A stretch of 64,000 nt of DNA, taken from NCBI GenBank assembly GCA_016271365.2, contig CM028130.1, positions 473,279,501-473,343,500 on the forward strand. The letters run 5' to 3'. The notes beneath the pieces were generated by a model. It searched no databases. It was given only the letters and a program-made list of their open reading frames with translations, and was not told the origin of the DNA. A program made the translations under genes and the position numbers. The stretch is from Neoceratodus forsteri (taxonomy: Eukaryota; Chordata; Ceratodontiformes; Ceratodontidae). This document shows, one piece after another, positions 10,749 to 21,827 of this stretch (position 1 is its first letter; each line of letters starts with the position of its first letter).

Positions 10749-11792
10749 ATAAAAGATTAATAAACAAGTTAGCCAGCCTGGGAGTGGGTCCTAGGGTGAT
10801 AACCTGAGTAAAAAATTGGCTGGACAACAGGACGCAGAGGGTAATAGTAAACGGAGTCCACTCCGAAGAAAGGGGGGTTACTAGCGGGATACTGCATAGT
10901 TCAGTACTGTTGGCCAGTCCTCTTTAATGTCTTTATAAGTGACATTGTAGAGGGACTGGAAGGAATAGTATGCCTCTTGGCAGATGACACAAAGATCTGC
11001 AACACGGTTGATACACAAAGGGGGGTGGAAAGGATAAAAAGGGACTTGGCAAGGTTAGAGGAATGGTCAGAAGTATAGCAGCTTAGATTCAATGCAAAGA
11101 AGTGCAAAGTAATGCATCTGGGAAACAAAAACCTGGTGGAAGAGTACACAATGGGGGGGTACTAACAACAACAAAAATGGAAAGAGAACTTGGAGGTAGT
11201 CATATCAGATGAGCTAAAGGTAGGCAGGCAATGTGAGAAGGCAGTAAGGAGGGCTGGGGGGATACTGAGATGCATTGGGAGAGGCATCACCAGTAGAAAA
11301 CAGGAAGTTGTCATCCCTCTGTACAGACAGTTGAGGAGATCCCATCTGGAGTACTGTGTGCAGTTCTGGAGACCCCATCTCCTTAAGGACATAGACAGGA
11401 TGGAGGCAGTCCAGAAGAGGGCAACTAAAATGCAGTGGCGGCTCTACACAAGGGCCCGCCAGGGCACATGCCCCGTTAAAAAAATGCTGTGCCCCAGTTG
11501 GTGCCCCATATGGTGCAGAGCTTCCCCCATAGTAACAACATATTAGTGCCTTGGCTGCCATCTGTTGTGCCCCAGCTGTGCCCTGGTAACCATTTGTGGC
11601 TAGAGCCGCTGCTGCTAAAATGGTGCAGGGTCTGCACCAGAAACTATACAAAGAGAGACTAAAGAAGCTCAATATGTATCTCGAGGAAAGGAGTGAGAGT
11701 GGGGACATGATAGAAACTTTCAAGTACCCCAAGGGAATCAACAAAGTCCAAGAGGGTAACATCTTTCAGAAAAAGAGATGTGCAAGAAATGA
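10749..11792 (+). mobile_element. CR1-type LINE fragment (copy a)
   Basis: 5'-truncated CR1 on the plus strand. Decayed RT is recognised by FNVFISDIVEGLEG, then ...LLADDTKICN (the catalytic ADD is kept), and by SRKQEVVIPLYRQLRRSHLE with YCVQFWRPHL further on. It is interrupted at 11,433-11,614 by a hAT MITE and ends abruptly at the left end of B2. Its 3' end is missing, removed by the deletion whose scar lies near 14,484. CR1 normally encodes an endonuclease-RT polyprotein, but only the late RT and C-terminal part remains here. Confidence 0.85.
11433..11614. mobile_element. hAT-type MITE with 8-bp target duplication
   Basis: A 182-bp insertion within CR1. It starts CAGTGGCGGCTCTA and ends TAGAGCCGCTGCTG, giving ~14-bp imperfect terminal inverted repeats. 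It is flanked by the identical 8-bp direct repeat CTAAAATG at 11,425-11,432 and 11,615-11,622. An 8-bp duplication and CAG-type ends are typical of hAT transposons. It encodes nothing and would need a transposase from elsewhere. Confidence 0.88.
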
Positions 11793-14484
11793 AAATTTCG
11801 TACCTACCATAATTTTTGATCTTTCTGTATATCTTTACCATTCATCACTGGTGAGTTCTGGCCAGAGGATCAGAACCCCACGGGAGAATTTATTTATTTA
11901 TTTTTTGGTAAGGGGAGGAGTCAACGCCGTGACAGCACTGCCCTCGAGGCCGACGCGTTGTGTGGCGCTCGTGGGTTGGCCAGTAACCGACTCTGACTCC
12001 TCCTTCATCCCAGGTCTGCACACCAGAGAGACAGAAAAAGAAGAGAGAGGGCGGGGCAAGGGAGCCTGAGGGACAGTAAAAGGAAAGGATATAAAAACTA
12101 AGGAAGGAATGATGCTGGTCAAGAGGACAGAAGAGTGGAAACCTAGGGGTCTGGGACAGTGGGGCCCCAACCTCTGAGCAAGTAAGGGAGGGATACAGTA
12201 AGGAAGGGAGAAAGAGGATAGAACAGAAAGCAGAGAGGAGGAAGAGGGAGACACTGCACTTTGCACGCAGGGGTCCAGAGAACTCCCCGAAGGACGGGAG
12301 AAAAGACACCACTACTTTAAACCACATTTCTTCCCTCCAAGGAGCGAGTGGAAGAAGAAACCCTCAAGTCTTAAGGATTATCCAGAGAGAGATGGCTGAT
12401 TTGAAGAAGTCTAGGACACAGTGGCAAGAAAAGGCACCAGTTCTAAAGTGTCCTCCCCGAAGTCCAAGATGATCAGTAGGTCAGTGTCTCCCCCTCCTGT
12501 CTTGTGAGAATCCTGGGGTGGGGACAGGACCCACCCCGCTGCATGGTCTTCCTGACAAAAATAAGTTTCCCATAGAGGTTTAGAGGAGTGCCTCACCCTG
12601 TGAAGAAAAAAGGTGGGTTCCACACAAAGAGGAGGCAATCACCCAACGCCGAGCCACGGGTGATAACCAGGATAGATGAAGCCATGCCATCCGCCTTATG
12701 CAGATCGCTGTCCCTGCCAGCCTAGATGCCAACTCATTGGCATCATACGATGCTCTTGCTTGGAGCCTCGTAAGCTCCAGGCCATATGTGGAGAGGGTAA
12801 TGGCTTGTCTGGTTGCTTCCGAAACAGGCAACAATGCTAGGATTTGCCCTAGCAAGGACCATAAGTGCCTGTAATAGGCAGCATGATGGACCTGATGTGC
12901 TGATAGAGAAAAGACAGAAATGTGCCTAGGAAAACACTCTCCTCCTCCTCCAAATGTCAAACTCTGCAGAGTCTGTCTCCAGGGGGGTGGACATGTCTCA
13001 GACATCTATGCCTGAAAGGAGTGTCCAGGATCATCACGCTCGAAGTGGGGTGAGATAATGCTCCTGGAGACCCTAGAGGTGCGCAATACCTGTGCCGGCA
13101 GTCCATTGGGGCTGGAGAGGGGACTGAAGGATGCCTCCAAGCATGATACGATGCCTCCCTAAATAGGGAAGGCCAGGTGGGAACCACCAGGTTGGCCGTA
13201 CTGAACTCACCTAAATAGGCGCGTGCCGTCCGCACAGGATTGTGACTTGTGAGTCTGGTAATATGAAGCTCGTCAACTAACTCCAAAAGGAAACACTGAT
13301 AACTGGTTTGGTCAGCATCTGAGGAGAGGTGGATGGAAGGATCCTCTCCATCAAGTGAGGAAGACAAGGAAGCCAATGAGTCCGGAGAGTCAGGCACCGG
13401 CTGCCCAGGAGAATGGTGAAACACCACTTCATCCATGGACCTCACATAGGCAGGGAATAGAGTAGCCATAGCTCTGAACTGTTCCCAGGTCAAGGGTCCC
13501 ATAGGACCAGAGTGGCATGGGAGAGAGGGAGGGGTTGGCAGAGGTAGAGGGGCCAAACACCTCCGCGGAAGAGGGTGACCTCTGCCAGGGCTAGGGGACC
13601 GAACAGGTGACCCCTACAGCTCGGCAGGATCCGTCGATCGATGTAGTCAGTGGCCATTCAACCAGAATGAAATGGTCAGGACTGAGCCCTGAAAAGGATT
13701 CCACCCTGCGAGGTGGCTGGGGCTGCATGGGTCCAGAAGGGTGGCCCTTAGCCTCAAGAGATGAGATTCCCCCCCCAGGGGAGACCTCAGGGGAGAAGAC
13801 AGGGCCGGCACTGCGACTCCTACCCTAACCCTTGTGGGCTACAAGGGAGGGATGCTGCATTTGACACTGTCCCCTCAACCTCTCAGACTCAGAGAGGGGC
13901 CTCTTCCTCAGGGTCAAATGAGGAAGCTCAATCCCACCTGCCAACTCCTGAGAGATGGCAGATGGTAGAGCACACTCCCCTGCTCCAGACACCCTAGCAG
14001 GCCCAGAAGTGGGGCCAGCCTGGGCACCCAAAACAGGGGGTTCAACTCCTCCAAGATCAAGTTTTACTGGCTCCAGAGGACCCTCCGATGTTGATCCTGG
14101 TACTGGAAGATCAGTCAGCGCTGCAAGCGGCTCTGACACCGGTAGAAACCAACGGATCTGAAGGAGGGAGTTGAACTGGAGTTGATGTGCTAGGCAAAGA
14201 GGAGTCTGAGGATTCAGAAGAATCTGGAAGCCAGTCCAGATCTGCCTCCAAATCATCATCCTTCCTGGAGGAGGCACAGACCCAGACTACCTTACGAACT
14301 CTTCCACTCACAGCATCACAAGCGGCACCATGAGGTGGCCCTGCACTGCCCACAGCACTTCCCCGATCACTGGCACCACACATGGCACTGGGATCCGAGG
14401 CAGCACCGTGAACCGGCCCCTAATCACCCACGGCGCTGCCACGATCTCTGGAGCCGCACATGTCACTGGGATCCGAGGCGGCTC
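11793..14484 (-). mobile_element. Gag-only DIRS-like element B2, 5'-deleted
   Basis: The left end (ATTTCGTACCTACCATAATT, then CTTTCTGTATATCTTTACCATTCATCAC split over 11,797-11,846) matches the B3 left end and is inserted in CR1 copy a. The element carries a gag pseudogene on the minus strand but has no recognisable ICR where one is expected (about 12,350-12,560). It stops without a right ITR near 14,484, where a short gypsy remnant begins. The 5' part of the element was therefore lost by deletion. Confidence 0.78.
12580..14484 (-). pseudogene. DIRS-type gag of B2, truncated
   Basis: The C-terminal domain at 12,580-13,005 reads QVHHAAYYRHLWSLLGQIL, then QARASYDANELASRLAGTA and IRRMAWLHLSWLSPVARR. 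The equivalent domain in A1 has a DSNDVSSRV stretch and RR-x-AWLR, so the fold family is shared with full DIRS Gag. Upstream, 12,957-13,556 carries PLTWEQFRAMATLFPAYVRS, which is also in B1. The Ser/Asp-rich part lies at 14,111-14,383. The N-terminal Cys/His motif is deleted. No pol gene follows the gag stop. Confidence 0.72.
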
Positions 14485-14509
14485 ATACTGTCAACACCAT
14501 CCACAGGAA
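14485..14509 (+). other. Short gypsy remnant between B2 and B3
   Basis: These ~25 bases translate as TVNTIHR and run in frame, across B3, into HLLPIR at 18,830. This is the familiar integrase-tail sequence of vertebrate gypsy elements. It shows that B3 inserted into gypsy rather than into B2, and that the B2-gypsy junction here is a deletion scar. Confidence 0.65.
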
Positions 14510-14728
14510 ATAGAAATTACGTACCTACCGTAATTATGATCTTTCTGTGTATCTTCACCATTCATCACAGATGGGGTACTGGCCGGAGATCAGGACCCCG
14601 CGGGAGCCTTTTTTTTTTTTTAAAGGATAGGCGGAGCCGATGCAGCATCGGCACCGCCCTCGAGGCAGGCATTACTACATTGGGCGCTCGAGGATTAGCC
14701 GTTGTTGTGTCGACTCCGCCTGCCTACC
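14510..14728. repeat. Left ITR of B3
   Basis: It begins AGAAATTACGTACC and includes CACCATTCATCACAGATGGG, a poly-T tract, and the perfect odd-length palindrome GCCGATGCAGCATCGGC at 14,636-14,652. It is inverted at 18,635-18,828. Confidence 0.85.
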
Positions 14729-15360
14729 AGTTCTGGAGTCGCCGGAGAGGTAAGAGGAAGGGATGGTGGGACAAGAGAGTCCAGGGACAGAAAGGAAGAA
14801 ACTGAACTAAAGGAGAAATAATGACTGAGAGGACAGCATAGAAGAAGTAAAACTAAGGGGATTGGGTAGGGGCCCCAATCTCTGGAAAAGGAAGAAGGGA
14901 GGAGGGGGGAGAGAGAATTTAGGAGAGAGTGAGAGGTAACAAGAATCCAGGACCCTTGTCCGTCACCAGACTGTATAGGAACTGCAAGGAGTGGCAAAGC
15001 TCACCTGCCAGAATTCAAGGCACAGAATAACTGGCAAACCCCAAAAGCAGAGTCGACTATTTTGGAGAATGACAGGGTACAGGGACTCAGTACTCTCTCT
15101 GTAAAGACATTTGTGAAAAAGGTTTTCTTTTTTTTTTTTTTTTTTTTTAAAAAGGAAGGATAACAGAAGGAGGGCAACCACCAGTTCTCATCCTGTAGGG
15201 GTGTAGATAATAGTAGAGAGGAAGTGCCACTCAAACTGTACCCCTTGGGGAAGAAATTACCCCCCTGTGTGTCCCAACTTTACCACTCTCAAAAAGAGGG
15301 GTAGGCACAGAGGGAGGAGGATCCAGAGACTGAAGCCCCAGGGGGATGGCGGGCGGGATT

Positions 15361-15459
15361 GTGATGAATGGTGAAGATACACAGAAAGATCATAATTACA
15401 GTAGGTACGTAATTTCTATATCTTATCTGTGTCAATCTTCACCATTCATCACAGATGGG
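15361..15459. repeat. ICR of B3
   Basis: The first half (GTGATGAATGGTGAAGATAC onward) is the reverse complement of the B3 left end. The second half (TATCTTATCTGTGTCAATC onward) is the reverse complement of the right end at 18,790-18,828. This proves DIRS-type replication ancestry despite the lack of pol. Confidence 0.88.
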
Positions 15460-15633
15460 TGAGTACCAAGCCCCGCGAAGGGGGTTGATTAATTGCACCC
15501 TAAAGGCCAGTGTCCCTTAGCCCTCAGTGGGTGACACACTAAGTGGGGAACCTTCTGGGCCTGAGGAGGCCAAAGTGGGAGGGCGAGGCAGGGTCCCCTG
15601 GAGGAAGGAATTTGCCCGACAACGCCGTCTCCC

Positions 15634-18427
15634 CTACGGGAAAAGAGATAGGTTCCTGGTGAGAGGAGCAAACGCCCCACGCTGGGCCAAGGGTGACAAC
15701 CGGGAAAAGCGGAGCCACGCCGATCTCCTGGTGCAGATCGCTGTCCCTACTACTCTGGTAGCTACCTCACTGGCGTCGTAAGATGCCCTTGCTTGGTGCC
15801 TTGCTAGCTCCAGGCCACGTGCAGAGAGAGCGATGGTTTGCCTGGTTTGCTCTGAGTCAGGCAAAGCAGTTAGGATCTGACCCAGTGCTGACCACAAGAA
15901 CCTGTTGTAGGCTGCATAGTGGGCCTGATGAACGGAGATAGAGAGAAGCAACCATGCCGAGTAGAAAGTCCTCCTCCCCCAGAAATCAAAATCCGAAGAG
16001 TCCTGATCTGGGGGCCGGTCACAGTGGAGGGCGCGAAGCCCGTCAGGAGTGTCCAGGTGCGTCAATCCGGACTGTGGATAAGGCATAGAACCTGGAGACT
16101 CTGGGGGAGCGCAATACCTCTGGCTGAGGTCCCTAGGGGCAGGAACTCCGGAGAAGGGCCTCTGCCAGAAACGCATGGATGCCTCCTGAAAGGGAGCAGG
16201 CCAGGGCGGCACCACAAGGGTGGCTGCACCGAAATCGCCTAGAAAGGCGTGCGCCGCATGCTCAGGATTGCTCATGGAGAGGGGAGAGAGGTGAAGGTCC
16301 TCCAGCATCCTCAAGAGGAAACGCTGATACTCGGAGAGATCAGTGGCAGGAGAGATATGGACAGACGGTTCCTCTCCCCCTGAAGAGGGGGATGAGGAGC
16401 TGGAGGTCACCATGCGCTCTGAGAGTGGCTGCTTGGGGGGAGGTTAAAAAACCTGGCTGTCCACGGCCCTAACGTAGGCAGGGAACCGAGCAGCCACTGC
16501 TCTGAACTGTTCCCAGGTGAGAGGACCACTGGGACCAGAATACCTGGAGCAGCTGGAGAAGGCGGCAGAGGGAAGGGGGCAGAGCCGAGAGAGGAAGTCG
16601 GCTGACCTCTGCCAGGGCTAGGGAGCGGACCATGGACCCCCGCGAAGGGTGTCCTGGAAGACTCCGCAGCCGACAGCTGTACAACCATGTTGGTACTGCC
16701 TAGGCTGCGCCCAGAAGAATCCCCCAAGTGAGGCTACCAGGGCCATATAGATCCAGAAGGATGGTCCCCTGCCTCCAAAGAATGGGTCCCCCTCAAGGAA
16801 CCAGAAGGGGAAGGGCGGAAGTCCACGCTTCGGCTTCGTCCAGGGCCTGGGTGGGTCCCAGAGAAAGGTTGACGCGCCGACCCCACACCCCTCGACCCCT
16901 CGGAGTCTGAGAGAGTCCTAGTCCTCAAAAGGGCCAGCCTAGGAAGCTGGCAGCTCTGGGCTGCCCTGAAGGAGACCCAGGAGCAGCACCCTCCCTCCTG
17001 TGGGCTTCCGACAGGCCCCAAAGTTGGGCGATCGAGACACACCACCGGAGGGGGTACCACCACCGAGGGGTCAAGGAACCCCCCAAGGCCAGGTTGCATG
17101 GCAATGGTGGCATGCACCACAGCCTGCTGGTCAGTACCACTGACCCTAACCTCAGGGGGAACCAGACACACCTCAGAAGGGGGCTGACTGAGACCCATCA
17201 TGGAGACCACCTGCTCATCCTCCTCTGCAGACAACCCCGAAGGGTGTGACTGCCAGCTCGACTCCGAGCCCGACTCCGACTCCGAAGAGGTAGAGTCTGA
17301 GGCCCTAAGCCAGGACGGTGGAGGCAGGGAGGCGACCTACCAAAGGGCCCAGAAGTCCAAGCAGTGGCCAAGGTGGCACCTGCACCCTCCACAGCCCTGC
17401 AAGCGGCGCTGGCAGAAGGCGGCAGGGCAGCACGGGCCAAAGTTCCTGAAGTAGGGCCAGCTGTGGCACCGTCAAGTCCATCGGCACCAGGGGTGGTACC
17501 AGGAATAGAGACGGTGCCGACAGAAGCCCCAGCAACCACCTTGGTGCCGATGACACCACCAGGCCTCTTGGCGCCGCGAGCGGCACCAAGGACCGAAGCG
17601 GCGCCCGACGACTCCGAAGGCATACTCGCGCCAAACACGGCACCGCCAGACCCATGGCGCCATGAGTCACACTGAGGCACCAAGCGGCACGAGGCCGGCA
17701 CCGTGGACAACTCTGAGGCCCCGCAGCGCCCGTGCTCAACCTCGGGCGCTGAGGGCCCGGTGCCGAGGCGAGAACATGGCGGCGGCCGATTCCGGAGTCC
17801 ACGGTGCTGTGGCGGGCTCGGCACTGTGAGCGGCTGACAGGCCCACGGTGCGAAAGGCGAGTCGGCGGCACCATCGGCGCCGACAGGACCCCTGAGTGCC
17901 GCGAACAGCGTAGCGGCCCAGCGCCACCACCCGGCGGCGGTCGTGGGGAGCGGCGTCGACCGGGCCTTCTGGACTGCGGGAGGCGACAGAGGAGCCTTCA
18001 CCCCGAAGGGTGATTTCCACAGCGGCGCCTCCCACCCACTCCCGGGAAGAAGCGGGACAGGCCTCCTGCGCCGCGGAAGGAGTCTCGGCCAAGGCTAGGC
18101 TACAAAGGCCAAGGTTCCCTCCTCCTCGGTCCGTATAGAACCGGGAGGGGACCCGGAGGAAAGGCCGAGAGAGCGTGGCTTGGCCCGACGAGTGTGAGAC
18201 CTACCCCCGAAAGTCGATGGAGCTCACCCTACTTTAAACGCGCGCTGTTCAAGGATGTGGCGGTCCATGGAGAAGCAGGCGTCACACGAATCCATGTCGT
18301 GAAGCGGGCCAAGACACGAGAGACACCGGTCATGCTGGTCGGTAACGGAGTACTTGCGGCCGCACGGGCACCGACGCATGGGGGGCCGCCCCGCCTTAGA
18401 TGACTTTTTGCCCTCCGACCACGACAT
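15634..18427 (-). pseudogene. DIRS-type gag of B3
   Basis: Starts at the Met of MSWSEGKKSSKAGRPP (18,427). The N-terminal Cys/His motif CPCGRKYSVTDQHDRCLSCL with GPLHDMDSCDACF following has the same spacing as the A2 Gag (C-x2-C, D-x-H-x2-C-x2-CLG, H-x4-C-x2-C). A long Ala/Gly/Pro/Ser-rich, GC-rich centre follows (about 16,734-18,092). The C-terminal helical domain at 15,634-16,413 contains AHYAAYNRFLWSALGQILTA, then QARASYDASEVATRVVGTA and RRSAWLRFSRLSPLAQR. Frame changes between segments make it a pseudogene as read. At roughly 900 codons overall it would be longer than the Gag of A1 or A2. The expected role is RNA packaging. Confidence 0.75.
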
Positions 18428-18634
18428 GACCTAACGGGAAAAAAACACCATAAAACAGACTCAACGTCGCTAAACTGTAAAATAAATGGAAAGATCTTAC
18501 CAGCGACGTCGAGTCTGGCAGACTAGAACTAGCAGGAACCGACGGACTGTCGACGACAAAGGCTAAGGCCTAAAATTATTGAAAATCTTCTCCACAGGCT
18601 TCCCATGAGGCGACCTCGACGGCAGAAGATGAAG

Positions 18635-18828
18635 AACTGGTAGGCAGGCAGAGTCGACACAGCTTAACGGCTAATCCTCGAGCGCCACGTAGCACATCAG
18701 CCTCGAGGGCGACGCCGATGCTGCGTCGGCTCCGCATATCCTTTTAAAAAAAAAAAAATGGCTCGGGGTCCTGATCTCCGGCCAGTACCCCATCTGTGAT
18801 GAATGGTAAAGACTGACACAGATAAGAT
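18635..18828. repeat. Right ITR of B3
   Basis: Inverted partner of 14,510-14,728, including the palindrome copy GCCGATGCTGCGTCGGC (18,714-18,730, one mismatch), a poly-A tract, and the end ACACAGATAAGAT. Gypsy sequence resumes directly after it. Confidence 0.84.
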
Positions 18829-19750
18829 CCATCTGTTACCTATCAGGTAAATAGTCGAACACAGTGCCACAAGCTGCAGCTCCAACAGGCCCTGTCACTA
18901 GATCTGCTACTCATAACAAGCAGCTCAGTCTGCCTCTTACTGTTCAACAGTAAGGGCACATAGACAATAGCACTATAGCTGACAATGATGCTACTTCTGA
19001 AGGTGATGCAAGTGAGTGTGGTGCTGCTTATTACCCACCACGTGAACTGGCTCAGTTGTTTCAGAGAGCATACCCCTCTACTTCTAGTAATGCTAACAAA
19101 CCTGTAACTTCAGACAATCCTGAACTTTCAGTTGTTCCTAACCCTCAAGATAGAGATGCTAAAGGTATAAGCTCTGAATGTGTTAATTCCCTTTGCATGA
19201 TGGAAGTAACCAAGCTAAATGTGCCTGAATTAGAGGAGACTAGTAGTGAACTTGTAAGTGAACACAAAAGTTGTGCTTGACTAACTGGGATAAGCGAACT
19301 GTTCCATTACACAAAAAGCATTGTTGTTCCTGAAAATGCTAGCTGTGTGTTGGACAATTCTAACTTTGTTGACACGCCTCTGTCTGATGAGGAAGAGCCT
19401 CCAGAACCAGAGAATTCTGATAATGTACAAAGTCATGAGCCTACAAGTTCTGATCCTCCAGAGAATGCAGTGGTACCCCTTTCATCAGAAGCTGTCTTGT
19501 TGCTGGACAATGAGCCAGAAGTCATGAACCCAAATGCTAATGATGAAGTACAAGTGCCAATGCCCCTACACCTAAAAGATGCAAAACAACTGAAAAACCA
19601 GTCATTCAGCTCACATACGACACGCCAGGAAAGCCTGTTGACCTGCCCATGAACGTTGTTCACAAGGAGGTGTCCGTTACAGCCAATTCCCTACCCAAAT
19701 TAGTGTTCACAGCATCCTCTAAGATAATAATCAAACCATCTATCCAGTAA
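18829..19750 (+). pseudogene. Ty3/gypsy Pol C-terminal tail remnant
   Basis: It reads HLLPIR, a stop, then a mostly open acidic, Ser/Pro/Asn-rich tail (YYPPRELAQLFQRAYPS, then LSDEEEPPEPENSDN). It ends with PVIQLTYDTPGKPVDLPM in a shifted frame. An LLPIG-type motif, an acidic linker and a final RLTYDxxGKP-like motif are features I associate with the C-terminus of vertebrate gypsy Pol. It contains at least two stops and a frameshift. A purine tract with AAGGGGGG at 19,837-19,844, just downstream, could be its polypurine tract. The class assignment rests on short motifs. Confidence 0.55.
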
Positions 19751-20814
19751 CCTAGGGATTGCCCTTACAGAGCAAAAGGGGTCAGTTGAGGAAAGTGCAG
19801 GTTATTTGTATAAATGGGTCAATGCTTGAAGGTTTCAAGGGGGGCAAATGTCCTTTTGTATGGGTAAATGTCTGAAACAGTATGTGTAATAGATTTAAAG
19901 TGTCAGGATAAAATGCAACTATTTGGACTATACAATTGCTTAAAAGAGTACAATTTAGAGTTAAAGCATGCTATAATGGTTCCATGTGATTTCAGAGATT
20001 CAATTACAGCGCACGCAATTTCAGCGAAATAATAATAGCGACATAAAACACAGCGATTAGCAATATCAGCAACGCACATTTCAGCTCATAAATCATAACT
20101 GCAGCCCAGAATTGTATGCCAAATCACGTAAATATTCCTGGTGGGTACGAGTGCCATATTCGCCCACAACCTGTGCAAGGCACTCTGTTAGATCATGATA
20201 TCGCCGACGGCTGCTGCCTGCGTCTGCCCCAGACACAATCTGCTCTAGTCTGACCTCAGCCCCAGATATTGGGGTGGTGCCACAGGTTCACCAAGGCACT
20301 CCTAATTACACTGTTACATGTTCCTTTGCTTTGCAGGGCGGCTATGCCCTCCTGCATCCCCACAGGAAGCTGCATCCCCATACCACCCATCTTTAGGATT
20401 CTAACTCCCGAGGTGCTCATTGCCTCTGGGATTCACTGTAATGTCTTGGTTGTGCATATTGTCCTGTCACTCAAATGTACCACTCACCCTTATTGAAGTT
20501 GTGCTATTTCATTTGCGCAAATTACATTGCCCAAATTGATGCGCTGAATTGTCATGCTACCTGCCATAATGCATGTACTTATTTTATACCTGCGCAGATG
20601 TTGTATGTAGTAATGTCTGGTCTAGATCTGTATATAACAGAGGGGCTGATCGTGATTGTTGTTTATATTATAGACTTGACACAGATGCCAAGTTTCCTGG
20701 GCAGGGGAGAGTGTAACCTTCCCCCCAAATTAGGGGGCTTACCTTGAGTGTCTCCCTGGGCTCCAGTAATGCCCACTGCCTGGCTGACATCTAGAAAGAA
20801 AAGGTAAATCCATG
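19751..20814. other. Unclassified non-coding stretch, possible gypsy LTR
   Basis: A candidate polypurine tract at 19,837-19,844 is followed by CAAATGTCC, so a 3' LTR could start near 19,849, but I cannot define its end. From about 19,990 the sequence changes character, with repeated CAGCG and TCAGC words. Short frames near 20,269-20,747 resemble no family I know. Confidence 0.35.
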
Positions 20815-21327
20815 TACATATGAACATACAAAATTGCCAGCAGATAAAGGCCTTATGGTCTATCAAGTCTGCTCAATTGTGCAGCTAGCAGCCCTGATAC
20901 TGTAGCTTCCCCTCCTTCCCCTCCCCCTCCAGTGACCTTCCCCCTTACCCTGTCCCATCTCATTTTGAAGCAGCCCACTGTTCTACAACATACCACTTCC
21001 TCTGGCAATGCGCTTCACCCAGACACCACCCTCTCTGTAAAAAAGTGTCTCCTCATTTCCCTCCTGAACCTTCTCCCTTCAATCTCAAATCATGCCCTTG
21101 AGTGTCCCTCCCCCTCCTTAATTTGAAAAGCCCCTCCATGCCCATCTTATTTATTCCCATCATGTACTTGAAGGTTTCAGTCATGTCCCCCCCATCCTGC
21201 CTCTCCTCCAGGGAGTACATGTTCAACTTCCTCAGCCTGCTCTCATAGGGTAAGTCTCTTAGCCCCAGATCATTTTTTCCCCTGCACTGCATCCCCTCCA
21301 GTAACCTAATGTCCTTCTCCAGGTACA
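20815..21327 (-). mobile_element. CR1 LINE 3' fragment (copy b)
   Basis: The reverse strand carries the end of a CR1: the LRKLNMYSLEERQDGGDMTE motif (seen at 21,150-21,260) followed by 3' UTR, ending near ATATGAACATACAAAATTGC. It abuts the start of copy c head to head at about 21,327. No open protein remains. Confidence 0.75.
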
Positions 21328-21827
21328 GTTGCCGGAACATCAACATGCCAGATACAGATTGGTCAATACCAACAGGGACATCTGCCAGAACTAGACATAT
21401 GATGGATTCCCTAAAGGGGGAGGGCCTCAAATAACTGGTACAACAACCCACAAGAGACAGGGCTATCCTAGATCTAGTACTGACTAACAGGGAAAGGAAC
21501 ATAGATCTCCAGGTAGAAGGTCACCTGGGAGCCAGTGACCATCACATGGTATGGTTCAATTTGGCCACTAGAACAAAATCATCCCATTTCAAGGTAAAAA
21601 TATGAGACTTCAGAGGAGCTGGCTTTGATAAGATGGCCAACAGAGTTAAGCTAACCCTGGCAAAAACATGACCCCTGGTGGAGCTCTTCAACAGGTCACT
21701 TGAGACAGGGAGTGTACCTAGGGATTGGCGAGAGGCACATGTGGTGCCAATCCATAAAGGTGGGGGGGTCGAGGGAAGTACCAGGTAACTATAGACCCAT
21801 CAGTTTGACCTTGGTGGTGGGAAAATT

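Larger units (their letters stand above)
14510..18828 (-). mobile_element. Complete gag-only DIRS-like element B3
   Basis: A 4.3-kb element with long ITRs (14,510-14,728 and 18,635-18,828), an ICR at 15,361-15,459 complementary to both outer ends, and one gag region on the minus strand. Between the gag stop (15,634) and the ICR there is only ~170 bp, so RT, RNase H and recombinase are absent rather than decayed. It sits precisely in a gypsy integrase-tail sequence. It would depend on an autonomous DIRS for RT and recombinase. Such a gag-only DIRS family is not one I recognise. Confidence 0.85.

Noticed and set aside
11596..12069. A 157-codon plus-strand frame
   Set aside because: It runs across the MITE, CR1 and B2 junctions, so it is a chance composite rather than a gene.
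14335..14805. A 156-codon plus-strand frame
   Set aside because: It spans the B2 gag antisense, the gypsy scar and the B3 left ITR. No family matches.
17198..18092. Long GC-rich plus-strand frames suggesting a CpG-island gene
   Set aside because: They are antisense to the Ala/Pro-rich centre of the B3 Gag, and no plus-strand frame has recognisable domains.
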